Origin: an uncultured bacterium
Lineage (GTDB): Bacteria; Actinomycetota; Coriobacteriia; Coriobacteriales; Coriobacteriaceae
Assembly: GCA_905215065.1 (NCBI GenBank)
Contig: CAJMOF010000009.1
Coordinates: 62,001-126,000 of the forward strand
Length of the DNA stretch: 64,000 nucleotides
Direction of reading: 5' to 3'
Shown: one piece after another, positions 50,638 through 58,946 of the stretch
How the letters are laid out: each line of letters opens with the position of its first letter
Position numbering within the stretch: the stretch's first letter is position 1
Program-made: the position numbers and the translations under genes
Notes under the pieces: generated by a model
What the model saw: the letters and a program-made list of their open reading frames with translations, nothing else
Told to the model about the DNA's origin: nothing
The model's database searches: none

Positions 50638-51690
50638 TTAGTGCCTCATAAAGTGGTATTCGATCACATTGCTGTAGGGATGGCCCGGGCCCACAATGCC
50701 CTGCGGGAACAGAGGCTGGTGCGGCGTGTCGGGGTACATCTCGGCCTCGAGGGCAAAGCCGGCGCCCCAGCCATAGTTGGCATCGTCCTTGGCGTGCTCG
50801 TCGCCCAGCCAGTTGCCGGTGTAGAGCTGCACGCCCGGGGCAGTGGTGTAGTAGTCCATCTCACGACCGGTCCACATCTCCTCGACGTGCATCGCGCGGC
50901 GCAGGTTGCGGCCGTACTGATAGCCATCGATGCACAGGCAGTGATCGTAGCCACGGGCCTGCTTGATCTGCGGGTCGTCGGCCTCCATGCCGGGTGCGAC
51001 GGGGCGAAGCTCGCGAAAGTCAAACGGTGTTCCCTCGACCGGAGCAATCTCGCCGGTGGGGATGTTCTGCTCGTTAATGGGCAGGTAGTGGGCGGCGTTG
51101 GCGACAAAGAAATGTTCGCAGTCCATGCCGGCGTTATGGCCTGCAAGGTTAAAGTACGTGTGGTTGGTCATGGACACGTAGGTGGCGCGGTCGCTCTCGC
51201 AGCCATAATCGATGCGGAAGACGCCGGTGCGCGTAACGGTAAACACGGCCGTAAAGGTTCGGTTGCCGGGCAGGCCCAGCTCGCCATCCTTAAGCGAGGT
51301 GGTCATGCGCACGGCGTTATGGACCTCGTCGAGCTCAACATCCCACACACGTTTGTGCAGGCCGTGCTCAAGGTCGCTGTGCAGGTTGTTGGCGCCCTCG
51401 TTGGCGGGCATATGCCAGTCCGTGCCGTCGATGGCGATCGTGGCGCCCGCGGTGCGGTTTGCCACGGGGCCGATGGTCGCGCCAAAGCAGGCGGGGTTGT
51501 CAAAGTAATCCTCGAGCTTATCGAAGCCCAGCACCACATCGCGCACGTTGCCGGGAATGTCGGGCACATCGATACCCAGCACGGTGGCGCCATAGTCCAT
51601 AATGCGAACGTAGATCTCGGGCCCGTTGAGGGTGTAACGATGAACGGGGGTACCGCACGGCGCGGTGCCGAAAAGCTCGGAAGTGATCAT
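50638..51690 (-). CDS. galM: Aldose 1-epimerase (galactose mutarotase)
   Basis: A 350-residue enzyme interconverting alpha and beta anomers of galactose/glucose. FGATIGPVANRTAGA, the catalytic His in TNHTYFNLAGH and Glu in FALEAEMYPD are present. The ATG at 51690 follows TAGGAA; the in-frame start at 51750 would add a nonconserved 20-residue stretch. It diverges from a DeoR gene and likely belongs with galactose/lactose use. Confidence 0.93.
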   Translation of the reverse strand: MITSELFGTAPCGTPVHRYTLNGPEIYVRIMDYGATVLGIDVPDIPGNVRDVVLGFDKLEDYFDNPACFGATIGPVANRTAGATIAIDGTDWHMPANEGANNLHSDLEHGLHKRVWDVELDEVHNAVRMTTSLKDGELGLPGNRTFTAVFTVTRTGVFRIDYGCESDRATYVSMTNHTYFNLAGHNAGMDCEHFFVANAAHYLPINEQNIPTGEIAPVEGTPFDFRELRPVAPGMEADDPQIKQARGYDHCLCIDGYQYGRNLRRAMHVEEMWTGREMDYYTTAPGVQLYTGNWLGDEHAKDDANYGWGAGFALEAEMYPDTPHQPLFPQGIVGPGHPYSNVIEYHFMRH

Positions 51691-51896
51691 TTGGTTCCTA
51701 ACATCGAGATATTTCGGACAAACTGTAGCGCGAACAGGCGAGATTATCACTACACCCCACTAAAGCTGGGGGTATTTTTCTCAAAAAAGTGATGATTGGA
51801 GCTGTGCGGGCGTTCATTTTTGACGCGTACGAGTCTGATACAATTTGTTCGTTACTGTTTGAATGATATGCGCGCAAAGAACGGCGAGGATTCATC

Positions 51897-52661
51897 GTGA
51901 TTAAGGCAGAGCGACAGGATAAGGTTCGTCAGCTGCTCGAGGAGCAGGGTACGGTCTCGGTCAAAGAGATTTCGGATGCGTTGGGCGTTTCGGACATGAC
52001 GATTCGCCGCGACCTCGAAGAACTTGCGAGCCTAGGCGAGATCGAGCGCGTGCACGGCGGAGCCCGCAGTGCACAGGGCCGTCCGCACGCTATGTTGCGC
52101 CATGAGTATTCGCACAGCGAAAAGCGCACTAAGCATGCCGAGGAAAAGCTGCAGATTGCGCGCCGTGCTGTGGAGCTTATCGAGGAGGGCTCGACCATCT
52201 TTTTGGGCACGGGCACCACGGTTGAGCAGATGGCCTCGATGCTGCCGACGTTTCGCCTGCGCATTGTGACCAATTCGCTTTCGGTGTTTAACCTGCTCGA
52301 GGCGCGCGAAGACTGCGAGCTGTGCCTCGTGGGCGGTATGTACCGTCGCCGCACCGCCGCTTTTGTGGGACCAACGGCCGAGGATACCCTGTGCGCGCTG
52401 GGCATCGATGCGGCGTTTATCGGCGCCAACGGCATCTTGGACGGTGACGTGTCTACGTCCAACATGGACGAGGGCCGTATCCAGCAGCTCGCTTTTAGCA
52501 AGGCAGACTCGCGCTATCTGATCGCCGACTCCAGCAAGATCGGCAAACGCGACTTCTACACCTTCTGCCGCCTGGACAGCTTGGACGCCGTGGTGTGCGA
52601 GCCGGATATTGCCGACGAGGACCGCGCCGCCATCGAGGAGCACACGCAGGTCATTTGCTAG
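51897..52661 (+). CDS. DeoR-family transcriptional regulator (LacR/GlpR-like)
   Basis: A 254-residue repressor with an N-terminal HTH (VSVKEISDALGVSDMTIRRD, HGGARS) and a DeoRC sensor domain (FLGTGTTVEQMA, GANGI, ADSSKIGK) that binds sugar phosphates. The start is GTG at 51897 with GAGGA upstream. Divergence from galM and the presence of the tagatose pathway nearby suggest control by tagatose-6-P or a related phosphate, as for LacR; this is inference. Confidence 0.88.
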   Translation: MIKAERQDKVRQLLEEQGTVSVKEISDALGVSDMTIRRDLEELASLGEIERVHGGARSAQGRPHAMLRHEYSHSEKRTKHAEEKLQIARRAVELIEEGSTIFLGTGTTVEQMASMLPTFRLRIVTNSLSVFNLLEAREDCELCLVGGMYRRRTAAFVGPTAEDTLCALGIDAAFIGANGILDGDVSTSNMDEGRIQQLAFSKADSRYLIADSSKIGKRDFYTFCRLDSLDAVVCEPDIADEDRAAIEEHTQVIC

Positions 52662-52675
52662 CGAGTGCCGCCGTG

Positions 52676-52981
52676 CTAGACCAGGCGGGCGTAGTCCTGT
52701 GACTGGTGAAAGACGTGGGCGATATAGATTGTTTCGTGCTCAAACTTGTATAGACACACGTAGTTGTTGACGGGAAACGATCGGTAATTACGTGCCGCCA
52801 GCTCTTGCATGTGCGAGAGGGGACGTAAAAGCGGCTGCTCGCGAAGCAGGTCAAGCTGATATTCAAACTCAGCGACAAAATTGCCCGCTGCGCGCGGATT
52901 CTTGAGGATTTGGGCAAGGTATCCGACGATACTCTCGTACTCATATCGCGCGCTTTTGAGTATTACGACGTTATAGGTCAT
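52676..52981 (-). CDS. RelE/ParE-type toxin
   Basis: A 101-residue type II toxin of the RelE/ParE superfamily (YNVVILKSARYEYESIVGYL, RNYRSFPVNNYVCLYKF, IAHVFHQSQDYARL). RelE members cut mRNA on ribosomes and ParE members poison gyrase; the sequence does not decide which. It begins inside the antitoxin gene (11-bp overlap), the normal coupled order. Confidence 0.88.
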   Translation of the reverse strand: MTYNVVILKSARYEYESIVGYLAQILKNPRAAGNFVAEFEYQLDLLREQPLLRPLSHMQELAARNYRSFPVNNYVCLYKFEHETIYIAHVFHQSQDYARLV

Positions 52982-53237
52982 ATTTGTCTCGTATCGCGGT
53001 CGCGAAGGAGTCGTAGTCGCTATAGTCGCCTTGCGATATCTCGTCTTCTGCCAGCATCATACGAGACAGAAGCTTGGCTTTGGCGATTTCGTCTTGCATG
53101 AGGCGATACTGGTCGCTGCTGATGCAGTGCATGGCCTCGTAGCCGTTCTTGGTTACGGTGACGTCGCGCTCGGACTCAACAAGCGCGGTGAATGTGGCAG
53201 TGTCCTTCATGTCTCGGACGGGCACACAGATGGGCAT
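52971..53237 (-). CDS. Phd/YefM-type antitoxin
   Basis: An 88-residue protein; the N-terminal part (VPVRDMKDTATFTALVESER, VTVTKNGYEAM) is the Phd/YefM dimer and DNA-binding fold and the C-terminal helix would wrap the toxin. AAGGAG lies 6 nt ahead of ATG 53237; a longer in-frame start at 53375 would cross a hairpin repeat and has no site. It should autorepress the operon with the toxin. Confidence 0.88.
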   Translation of the reverse strand: MPICVPVRDMKDTATFTALVESERDVTVTKNGYEAMHCISSDQYRLMQDEIAKAKLLSRMMLAEDEISQGDYSDYDSFATAIRDKYDL

Positions 53238-53303
53238 AAGTATCTCCTTCGCATTGGGACATAATTGTACCACGCCGTATCGAATAGTCGGCATCGTTGA
53301 ATT

Positions 53304-53360
53304 GTCTTGATCTGTAACAGATAGACGCCCAAAACCGGGTTTAGTGTTACAGATCGAGAC
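53304..53360. repeat. TCTGTAACA hairpin repeat, copy 1
   Basis: GTCTTGATCTGTAACA (53304-53319) pairs with TGTTACAGATCGAGAC (53345-53360), one G-U pair. The interior CGCCCAAAACCGGGT has a small CCC/GGG stem. It lies between the toxin-antitoxin promoter and the ATPase repeats; three more copies are at 54974-55193. Confidence 0.8.
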
Positions 53361-53391
53361 GGCTCGGCATAGCATCCGTTATGCGTAAAGC

Positions 53392-53507
53392 TCGGTATTA
53401 CTGTATGTCTCAACCATTGCAATGGTCGGTATTTTTGTAGCTATAAGCTCATTTAAAGCTCGGTATTTTTGTATTATTAGATATATCTGAAGGTCGGTAT
53501 TTTTGTA
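53392..53507 (+). promoter_or_regulatory. Four direct repeats TCGGTATTTTTGTA at exact 34-bp spacing
   Basis: Units start at 53392 (TCGGTATTACTGTA), 53426, 53460 and 53494 (all TCGGTATTTTTGTA), each preceded by AARG-like bases (AAAGC, AATGG, AAAGC, GAAGG). The last ends 33 bp before the ATPase start. The spacing puts repeats about 3.2 helical turns apart, like iterons or multi-site operators. Confidence 0.85.
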
Positions 53508-53539
53508 AATTAGCACGTAAATTATGCTGAGGTGAGATT

Positions 53540-54910
53540 ATGTTTAAACGGAAGGCATATGATCGTCTGCAGGAGTGGAAAGAACGCTCGCAAGGGCGCA
53601 CTGCGGTGCTTATTGAGGGTGCAAGACGCGTTGGCAAGACGACGCTCGTCAAGTGCTTCGCGCAGAATGAATACAAGGATTATCTGTACATTGACTTTTC
53701 GGCTGCTAGCAAAGCCACGCTCGATATATTTCTGAACCATCGTGAAGATGTCGATCTTTTTTTACGCATGCTTCAGCTGCAGTATGGTAAGGCCCTCGAA
53801 CCGAGAGAGTCGCTGGTCATTTTTGATGAAGTGCAGCGGTTTCCCATCGCGCGCGAATACATAAAGCATCTTGTAGAAGACGGCAGATTTGATTACATCG
53901 AGACAGGCTCTCTTGTCTCCATCAAAAAGAATGTCGATAGCATTGTCATACCGTCAGAGGAAGAAAGAATCCCTCTCGAGCCCCTCGATTTTGAGGAGTA
54001 TCTTTGGGCGACCGGAAAAGATCTTTATGCAGAAGAGATCCGTAAAGCGCGCGAATCTCGGACCGCGCTTCCGGACGGCGTTCATGCGACGTGCATGAGA
54101 TTATTTGATGAGTATATGCTTGTCGGTGGTATGCCTCAGTCGGTCGACTCCTTTGTGGCAGAGAATGATTTTAGAGGATGCGACAGGGTTAAACGGCAGA
54201 TTATCGCACTGTACAGGGAGGACATTGCCAAGTTTGGAGGTTCGGACGCTAGACGTGCGCGGGCGGTTTATGACGATATTCCGGGTCAATTATCTGCGGC
54301 AAATAAACGGTTCAAATTTGACAGCTTGGAGAAGGGGTCCCGTTTTGAGACATATGAGTCGGCGTTAATCTGGCTTGAGGATGCGCGACTGATTAACCGT
54401 TGCTATTTATGCAGTGATCCGAGCGTGGGTTACCGCCTGCACGAGGACGTGTCCTCGCTTAAATGCTATATGGCGGACACGGGATTGCTCGTGAGCTTGG
54501 CGTTTGATGATGGTCCGGACCTTATGGATGTTCATAGAGACATTCAATTTGGAAGAATTTCAATTAATAAAGGAATGCTAATCGAGAACATCGTGGCGCA
54601 GCAGCTTAAGAGTCTGGGGCATTCGCTTTTTTATTACAGCTGGCAGGAGCCTTCCAAAACAGAGGGGAGTCGGCCCAGAACGCGTGAAATTGATTTTCTT
54701 GTTTCGCGCGGCTTTGAAGACGCGGCTGGAAAACCGCGGGTCACTCCTGTTGAAGTTAAATCTTCCAAATCGTATTCAACAATCTCGCTTGACGATTTCG
54801 GCAGACGATTCGAACGACGAGTCGGAGAAGAGATAGTTCTTCACCCAAAACAGCTCAGGGCTGAAGGGCATAGGATATATCTACCTCTGTATATGACGAT
54901 CTTTATCTGA
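53540..54910 (+). CDS. DUF4143-type AAA ATPase
   Basis: A 456-residue single-gene ATPase of the AAA_14/DUF4143 group. Walker A GARRVGKTT (Gly27-Thr35) and Walker B SLVIFDEVQ (Asp96-Glu97) are intact, with ETGSLVSI as sensor region. The C-terminal DUF4143 part holds EIDF (Glu383, Asp385) and VEVKSS (Glu405, Lys407), a PD-(D/E)xK-like pair. Function of this group is largely unknown. Composition is visibly more AT-rich than its neighbours, and TCTGTAACA hairpins lie on both sides, suggesting acquisition. GAGG is seen ahead of the ATG at 53540. Confidence 0.9.
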   Translation: MFKRKAYDRLQEWKERSQGRTAVLIEGARRVGKTTLVKCFAQNEYKDYLYIDFSAASKATLDIFLNHREDVDLFLRMLQLQYGKALEPRESLVIFDEVQRFPIAREYIKHLVEDGRFDYIETGSLVSIKKNVDSIVIPSEEERIPLEPLDFEEYLWATGKDLYAEEIRKARESRTALPDGVHATCMRLFDEYMLVGGMPQSVDSFVAENDFRGCDRVKRQIIALYREDIAKFGGSDARRARAVYDDIPGQLSAANKRFKFDSLEKGSRFETYESALIWLEDARLINRCYLCSDPSVGYRLHEDVSSLKCYMADTGLLVSLAFDDGPDLMDVHRDIQFGRISINKGMLIENIVAQQLKSLGHSLFYYSWQEPSKTEGSRPRTREIDFLVSRGFEDAAGKPRVTPVEVKSSKSYSTISLDDFGRRFERRVGEEIVLHPKQLRAEGHRIYLPLYMTIFI

Positions 54911-54973
54911 TCGGTGGAATGCGGCCAAAAAGGGGGCATGCGGCTGAGATTGTCAGCCCGGTCTATTTTATTT

Positions 54974-55030
54974 GTCTCGATCTGTAACAGCTAGGGGCGA
55001 AAACACAAGCTAGTTGTTACAGATTTAGAT
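54974..55030. repeat. TCTGTAACA hairpin repeat, copy 2
   Basis: GTCTCGATCTGTAACA at the left pairs with the inner TGTTACAGAT (55015-55024), but the outer right arm TTAGAT does not match CTCGAT. The left arm is instead the exact complement of copy 1's right arm on the far side of the ATPase gene. Confidence 0.75.
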
Positions 55031-55053
55031 TGAAGGGATTGGCTCGCACGTTT

Positions 55054-55110
55054 ATCTAAATCTGTAACAACTAGACGTCCAAAACCGGGTTAAGTGTTAC
55101 AGATTTAGAT
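55054..55110. repeat. TCTGTAACA hairpin repeat, copy 3
   Basis: Perfect 16-bp arms ATCTAAATCTGTAACA (55054-55069) and TGTTACAGATTTAGAT (55095-55110). The interior CCAAAACCGGGTTAAG is almost that of copy 1. Confidence 0.85.
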
Positions 55111-55130
55111 ATTTCGGCCCGGCCTCCACG

Positions 55131-55193
55131 TTTGTCTCAATCTGTAACAGGTGGGACCGAAAAACTCGGCTAGATGTTACAGATTGAGACAAA
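55131..55193. repeat. TCTGTAACA hairpin repeat, copy 4
   Basis: Perfect 19-bp arms TTTGTCTCAATCTGTAACA (55131-55149) and its reverse complement (55175-55193). Outer arm bases differ from copy 3 (CTCAAT versus CTAAAT) with matching changes in the partner. Confidence 0.85.
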
Positions 55194-55210
55194 CGGACCC
55201 CGACCCGCTC

Positions 55211-55260
55211 AAAAACAAAAAGGCCGGGGGCGGCGCGCCGTGTGACGTGCCGCCCCCGGC
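55211..55260 (-). terminator. Terminator of the lacE-lacG operon
   Basis: A 12-bp GC stem (55223-55234 with 55249-55260) is followed on the - strand by CTTTTTGTTTTT. Confidence 0.92.
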
Positions 55261-55313
55261 TGAGAAATGGGGACAAGTTATGTGAGCAGGGCAATTACGC
55301 CAACTGCAAGCCA

Positions 55314-56753
55314 CTAGTCCAGACGACGGGTCTGCGCCACGTGCTTGTACCAGTAGGCGCTTGCCTTGGGCGTGCGCTTCTGGGTTTCAAAGTCTACGTA
55401 GAAGAAGCCGTAGCGCTTGTTGTAGCCGTTGGTCCAGGAGAACTGGTCCTGCAGGCTCCACAGGAAGTAGCCGCCCACGTTGACGCCCACCTCCATGGCC
55501 TTAAGCAGCCAGCGCAGGTGCTGCTCGATGTAGTCGATGCGCGGCTGGTCGTCCACAAAGCCGTCCTTGTAGGGGTCCTTGTAGCCCATACCGTTTTCGG
55601 TAATGAAAATCTGCTTGTAGTTGGGGTAGCGCTGTTTAATGTAGACGAGCAGATCGAACAGACCCTCGGGATAGATGATCCAGTCCCAGTCGGTGGTGGG
55701 GATGCCGGGCTTGTTCACATGCTCGCCAATGCCCTTGACGCGCCAGCGGCCGGTACCCTTCTCGCCCGTGCCGTTGTGGTGCAGGTCGTTCTCGCCGTCG
55801 TAGGCCTTGAGGAAACGGCACTGGTAGTTGTTGACACCCAGGTAGTCGTTGTAGAGCGCGGCCTCGCGCATAATCTCGAGGTCCTTGTCCAGGATCTCGA
55901 TGGTGCCGCCCGAGACGGCAGCCAGGCGGTTGGCGCACTCGAGGGTGTCGGGGGCATAGTCGCCGCGGAAGGTGGCGTCAAGCAGGAACTGGTTTTGCAG
56001 CACGTGCTCGTTGTTGGCGGCCTTGATGTCGGCGGGGTCGTTCTCGTTGAGCGGGTACTTGAACTCCAACGACTGAATGACGCCGATCTTGCCCTTAAAG
56101 CCGCCGTTGTGGAAGGCCAGCACAGCCTTGGCGTGGGCAAGCATCATGTTGTGCTCGCACTGGAAGGCCTCGGCCAGATGAGCTTTGACGCCGCCGGGGA
56201 AGGTGCCCTCGATGTAGGTGTTGGAGGCGTCAGCCCAGATCTCGTTAAAGGTGAACCAATAGGTCACCTGGTCAGCGTATTCCTTAAAGCAGAAGGTGGC
56301 AAAGTCCACAAAGGCGTCGATGGTCTCGCGATTGAGGAAGTCGCCCTTCTCAAAGAGGGGCAGCGGCGTGTCAAAGTGATGCAGCGTGACAAACGGCTCA
56401 ACGTGGTGCTTGTGGCACTCGGCAAAGAGATCGTGGTAGAACTGCACGCCCTCGGGGTTTACCTTGCCAGTACCCTCGGGGAAGATACGGCTCCAGGCGA
56501 TGGAGAGGCGGATGCCGTTGATGCCGAACTCCTCGCACAGCTCCAGATCGACGGGGTACTGGTTGTAGAAGTCGGAGGCGGGGTCGGGGGAGAAACGGCC
56601 CTGGGCCTCCAGGAAGTCGTCCCAGGCGACCTTGCCCTTTCCGTGGGTGCGGGTCTCGCCTTCTACCTGGTAGGCAGCGGTGGCGCCGCCAAAGACAAAG
56701 TCCTCGGGAAACTGCGCGGGCGGGTTGGTGACGCTGGCAGGGTTAACGGACAT
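55314..56753 (-). CDS. lacG: 6-phospho-beta-galactosidase
   Basis: A 479-residue GH1 enzyme that splits lactose-6-phosphate into glucose and galactose-6-P. Acid/base Glu171 (FTFNEI) and nucleophile Glu386 (ITENGMG) are present, and Ser439, Lys446 and Tyr448 in FSWTNGYNKRYG match the phosphate-binding triad of lactococcal LacG; many other stretches (VEPFVTLHHFDTP, TDWDWIIYPEGL) also match LacG. Only a weak TTGGAT lies before the ATG, so translation may be lower than for lacE. It follows lacE in one operon with a hairpin between. Confidence 0.95.
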   Translation of the reverse strand: MSVNPASVTNPPAQFPEDFVFGGATAAYQVEGETRTHGKGKVAWDDFLEAQGRFSPDPASDFYNQYPVDLELCEEFGINGIRLSIAWSRIFPEGTGKVNPEGVQFYHDLFAECHKHHVEPFVTLHHFDTPLPLFEKGDFLNRETIDAFVDFATFCFKEYADQVTYWFTFNEIWADASNTYIEGTFPGGVKAHLAEAFQCEHNMMLAHAKAVLAFHNGGFKGKIGVIQSLEFKYPLNENDPADIKAANNEHVLQNQFLLDATFRGDYAPDTLECANRLAAVSGGTIEILDKDLEIMREAALYNDYLGVNNYQCRFLKAYDGENDLHHNGTGEKGTGRWRVKGIGEHVNKPGIPTTDWDWIIYPEGLFDLLVYIKQRYPNYKQIFITENGMGYKDPYKDGFVDDQPRIDYIEQHLRWLLKAMEVGVNVGGYFLWSLQDQFSWTNGYNKRYGFFYVDFETQKRTPKASAYWYKHVAQTRRLD

Positions 56754-56776
56754 GATGATCCAATCGTTTAAATCGA

Positions 56777-56810
56777 AGGGCCAGCCGGTCTTGGATAGTC
56801 GGCTGGCCCT
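56777..56810 (-). other. Intercistronic hairpin between lacE and lacG
   Basis: A perfect 11-bp stem (AGGGCCAGCCG with CGGCTGGCCCT) lies in the 66-bp gap. On the - strand only TTCGATTT follows, so partial termination or mRNA stabilisation upstream of lacG is more likely than full termination. Confidence 0.6.
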
Positions 56811-56819
56811 AAGCGTTAC

Positions 56820-58589
56820 TTACTTCGACAGCTGCTCGCTCACAAAGGCGAGAGACTTGTCGCCGTTCTGGGAGAGCTCGATGTATTGCTTACCGCGGCA
56901 GGCGACGCACTTGTTGCCCACGCGCTCGCAGTCCTTCTGCAGGTCGGCCAGGTAGCTGGCGGCCTGCGGGGCCAGGACGACCAGGTCAAAGTCGGGAAGC
57001 ATGTCCACGTGGTTGCCATAGGCATCGGCGGCGGTCTCAAGATCGATGCCGCGCTCCTTGGCGGCCTTGGCCAGTGCGTTGGCGAGCAGGCCCGAAGTGC
57101 CGCCGCCCTGGCAGAGCACGAGTACGCGCTTGCCGTTGAGGTCGCTGGCGGCCGTAGCTTCGGTGGCGGCAGCAGCGGGGGCAGCGTCGGTCTTTACGAC
57201 CTCGGCAGCGGCGCCGGCGGCAACACTCTTGGCGTCGGCCTTACCCTGGAAGGCGTCGTTGAGCTTGGCGGCCTTCTCGGCGTTCTTGGCGGCGAGCTCC
57301 TCCTGGGAGATCTCGGCCTCCTCGGCGCACTTCTGGGCGTCATAGGCACGGAAGAACGGGTAGTACAGGGCAAAGTCGATGACTAGGATGATGGCGAGCA
57401 TCACAAAGGCGAGCGGCTGGAAGCCCAGGCCCATGATGGTGCCGATGGGGCCGGGGACGGTCCAGGGCAGGGTGTACATAAAGCCGTTCATGCCCAAGAA
57501 GTCGATAAAGACCTTGAGGATCCAGATGTTGGCGATCGGGGCAAAGACAAACGGGACAAAGAAGACGGGGTTGAGCACGATAGGCGCGGCGAACAGCAGC
57601 GGCTCGTTGACGGCAAAGCACACGGGGACGATGGCTGCTTTGCCGACGGCGCGCATCTCCTGGGACTTGGCCAGGAAGCAGAACATAAAGACCAGGACGA
57701 GCGTGGCGCCGGTGCCGCCCATGCAGACGACGAAGTACTGGGCTCCCTGCGTCAGGACGGCGGTGGCGTGCTCGCCGGCCTGGAATGCAGCCAGGTTGTC
57801 GGTCATGTTGGCAACGAGAGCGGCGGCGATGGCGGGCTCGACGATCGAGGGGCCGTGGACGCCGACGAACCAGAAGAGGCTCATAGCGCCGTAGATCACA
57901 GCGAGGCCGATATAGCCGTCGGCGGCGGTGAACAGGGGCTGGAACACCTGGATGACGCCCTGGGCAAAGCAGAAGCCAAAGGCAGCGCGGAAGACGATGT
58001 CAAAGACCCAAAAGACGGTGATGCAGACGGAGAAGGGGATGATGTCCTTAAAGGTCTGCGAGATGTTGGGCGGAACCTGCTCGGGCATCTTGACGGTGAT
58101 GTTGCGCTTAATGAAGAACTTGTAGATGATGCCGGTCACAAACGCAGCGATAAAGGCGGTCAACAGGCCTTTGGAACCAAGGTAGGTGGTGTTGAAGCCG
58201 CTGGCAGCATCCGTGGCGATCGTGTCGCTCGAAAGGAGCAAGAAGCCGATGATGGCTGCGCACATGCACGAGATGAAGTTGATCTGGTTGTTCTTGGGTA
58301 GATCGCGGTTCTGGGCGTCGGCGAAGTGCTTGGCCGTGGTGGCGGCGCAGGCGATGGCCAGAATGCCCATGGAGTAGTTGTAGCACTTCCACAGGGCGTT
58401 GTTGATGTCATCGGGCCAGTAGAAACCCCAGATGTTGGGGACCGAGGCTACCAGGCAGAAGATGGACGAGAAGATGATGATGGGGATGACGGAGATAAAG
58501 CCGTCGCGGATCGCCTTGAGGTACTTGTTGCGGGCGATCGCGTTGAAAAAGGGCTGGCCCTTTTCGATGATGGCGATGAGTTGCTCCAT
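56820..58589 (-). CDS. lacE: PTS lactose transporter EIICB
   Basis: A 589-residue lactose-specific permease with EIIC membrane domain (1 to about 430) and a C-terminal EIIB domain whose phosphorylated Cys493 lies in VLVLCQGGGTSGLLA. The linker is Ala/Glu-rich. FAVNEPLLFAAP is the lactose/cellobiose EIIC signature. TAGGAG lies 6 nt ahead of the ATG. It needs the separate LacF (60166-60504) and is followed by lacG. Confidence 0.95.
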   Translation of the reverse strand: MEQLIAIIEKGQPFFNAIARNKYLKAIRDGFISVIPIIIFSSIFCLVASVPNIWGFYWPDDINNALWKCYNYSMGILAIACAATTAKHFADAQNRDLPKNNQINFISCMCAAIIGFLLLSSDTIATDAASGFNTTYLGSKGLLTAFIAAFVTGIIYKFFIKRNITVKMPEQVPPNISQTFKDIIPFSVCITVFWVFDIVFRAAFGFCFAQGVIQVFQPLFTAADGYIGLAVIYGAMSLFWFVGVHGPSIVEPAIAAALVANMTDNLAAFQAGEHATAVLTQGAQYFVVCMGGTGATLVLVFMFCFLAKSQEMRAVGKAAIVPVCFAVNEPLLFAAPIVLNPVFFVPFVFAPIANIWILKVFIDFLGMNGFMYTLPWTVPGPIGTIMGLGFQPLAFVMLAIILVIDFALYYPFFRAYDAQKCAEEAEISQEELAAKNAEKAAKLNDAFQGKADAKSVAAGAAAEVVKTDAAPAAAATEATAASDLNGKRVLVLCQGGGTSGLLANALAKAAKERGIDLETAADAYGNHVDMLPDFDLVVLAPQAASYLADLQKDCERVGNKCVACRGKQYIELSQNGDKSLAFVSEQLSK

Positions 58590-58646
58590 GCAATGCTCCT
58601 AAGAGTCGGTGGGTTAGCAACGATGGTAGCTTTTGACGTTCGGTTG

Positions 58647-58790
58647 CCAAAATGTTGACGTTGCCATTTTGCGGCACAAAAAAAGACGCGAACCGGTGGC
58701 CCTTGTGCCTGTGGACCGTCGATTCCTTGCGCGTAAACGTTTGAGCCGCCCGGTGGCTCTGTGTTTGCACAATGGCAACGTTAACATTTG
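58647..58790. promoter_or_regulatory. Inverted operator pair between lacE and the LacI-type regulator
   Basis: Two near-identical sites in opposite orientation: CCAAAATGTTGACGTTGCCA (58647-58666) and, on the other strand, CCAAATGTTAACGTTGCC (58774-58791). Between them GTAAACGTTTGAG (about 58731-58744) has an AAACGTTT palindrome typical of LacI-family sites. Related AATGTTAATGTTC precedes lacF and GTTAATGTTC precedes lacA. Confidence 0.65.
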
Positions 58791-58946
58791 GGCGACAAAA
58801 GCCGCTCGGGGAAGCAGAATTGTCGGTGAACGGTAGGTTTTGGGTGGTAAGCGTATCGTTGGGGAGGCGTTGGATATACTTAAAGGTGTTCAAAATGACT
58901 GCGCAGGATGTCTTCAATGGCATCGTTGACATAGAAAGATCGACCT

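Noticed and set aside
53392..53507. Regular 34-bp array looks like a short CRISPR
   Set aside because: The repeated part is only 14-19 bp, there are just four units, no cas genes are near, and it sits directly before a gene start, which fits an operator or iteron array better.
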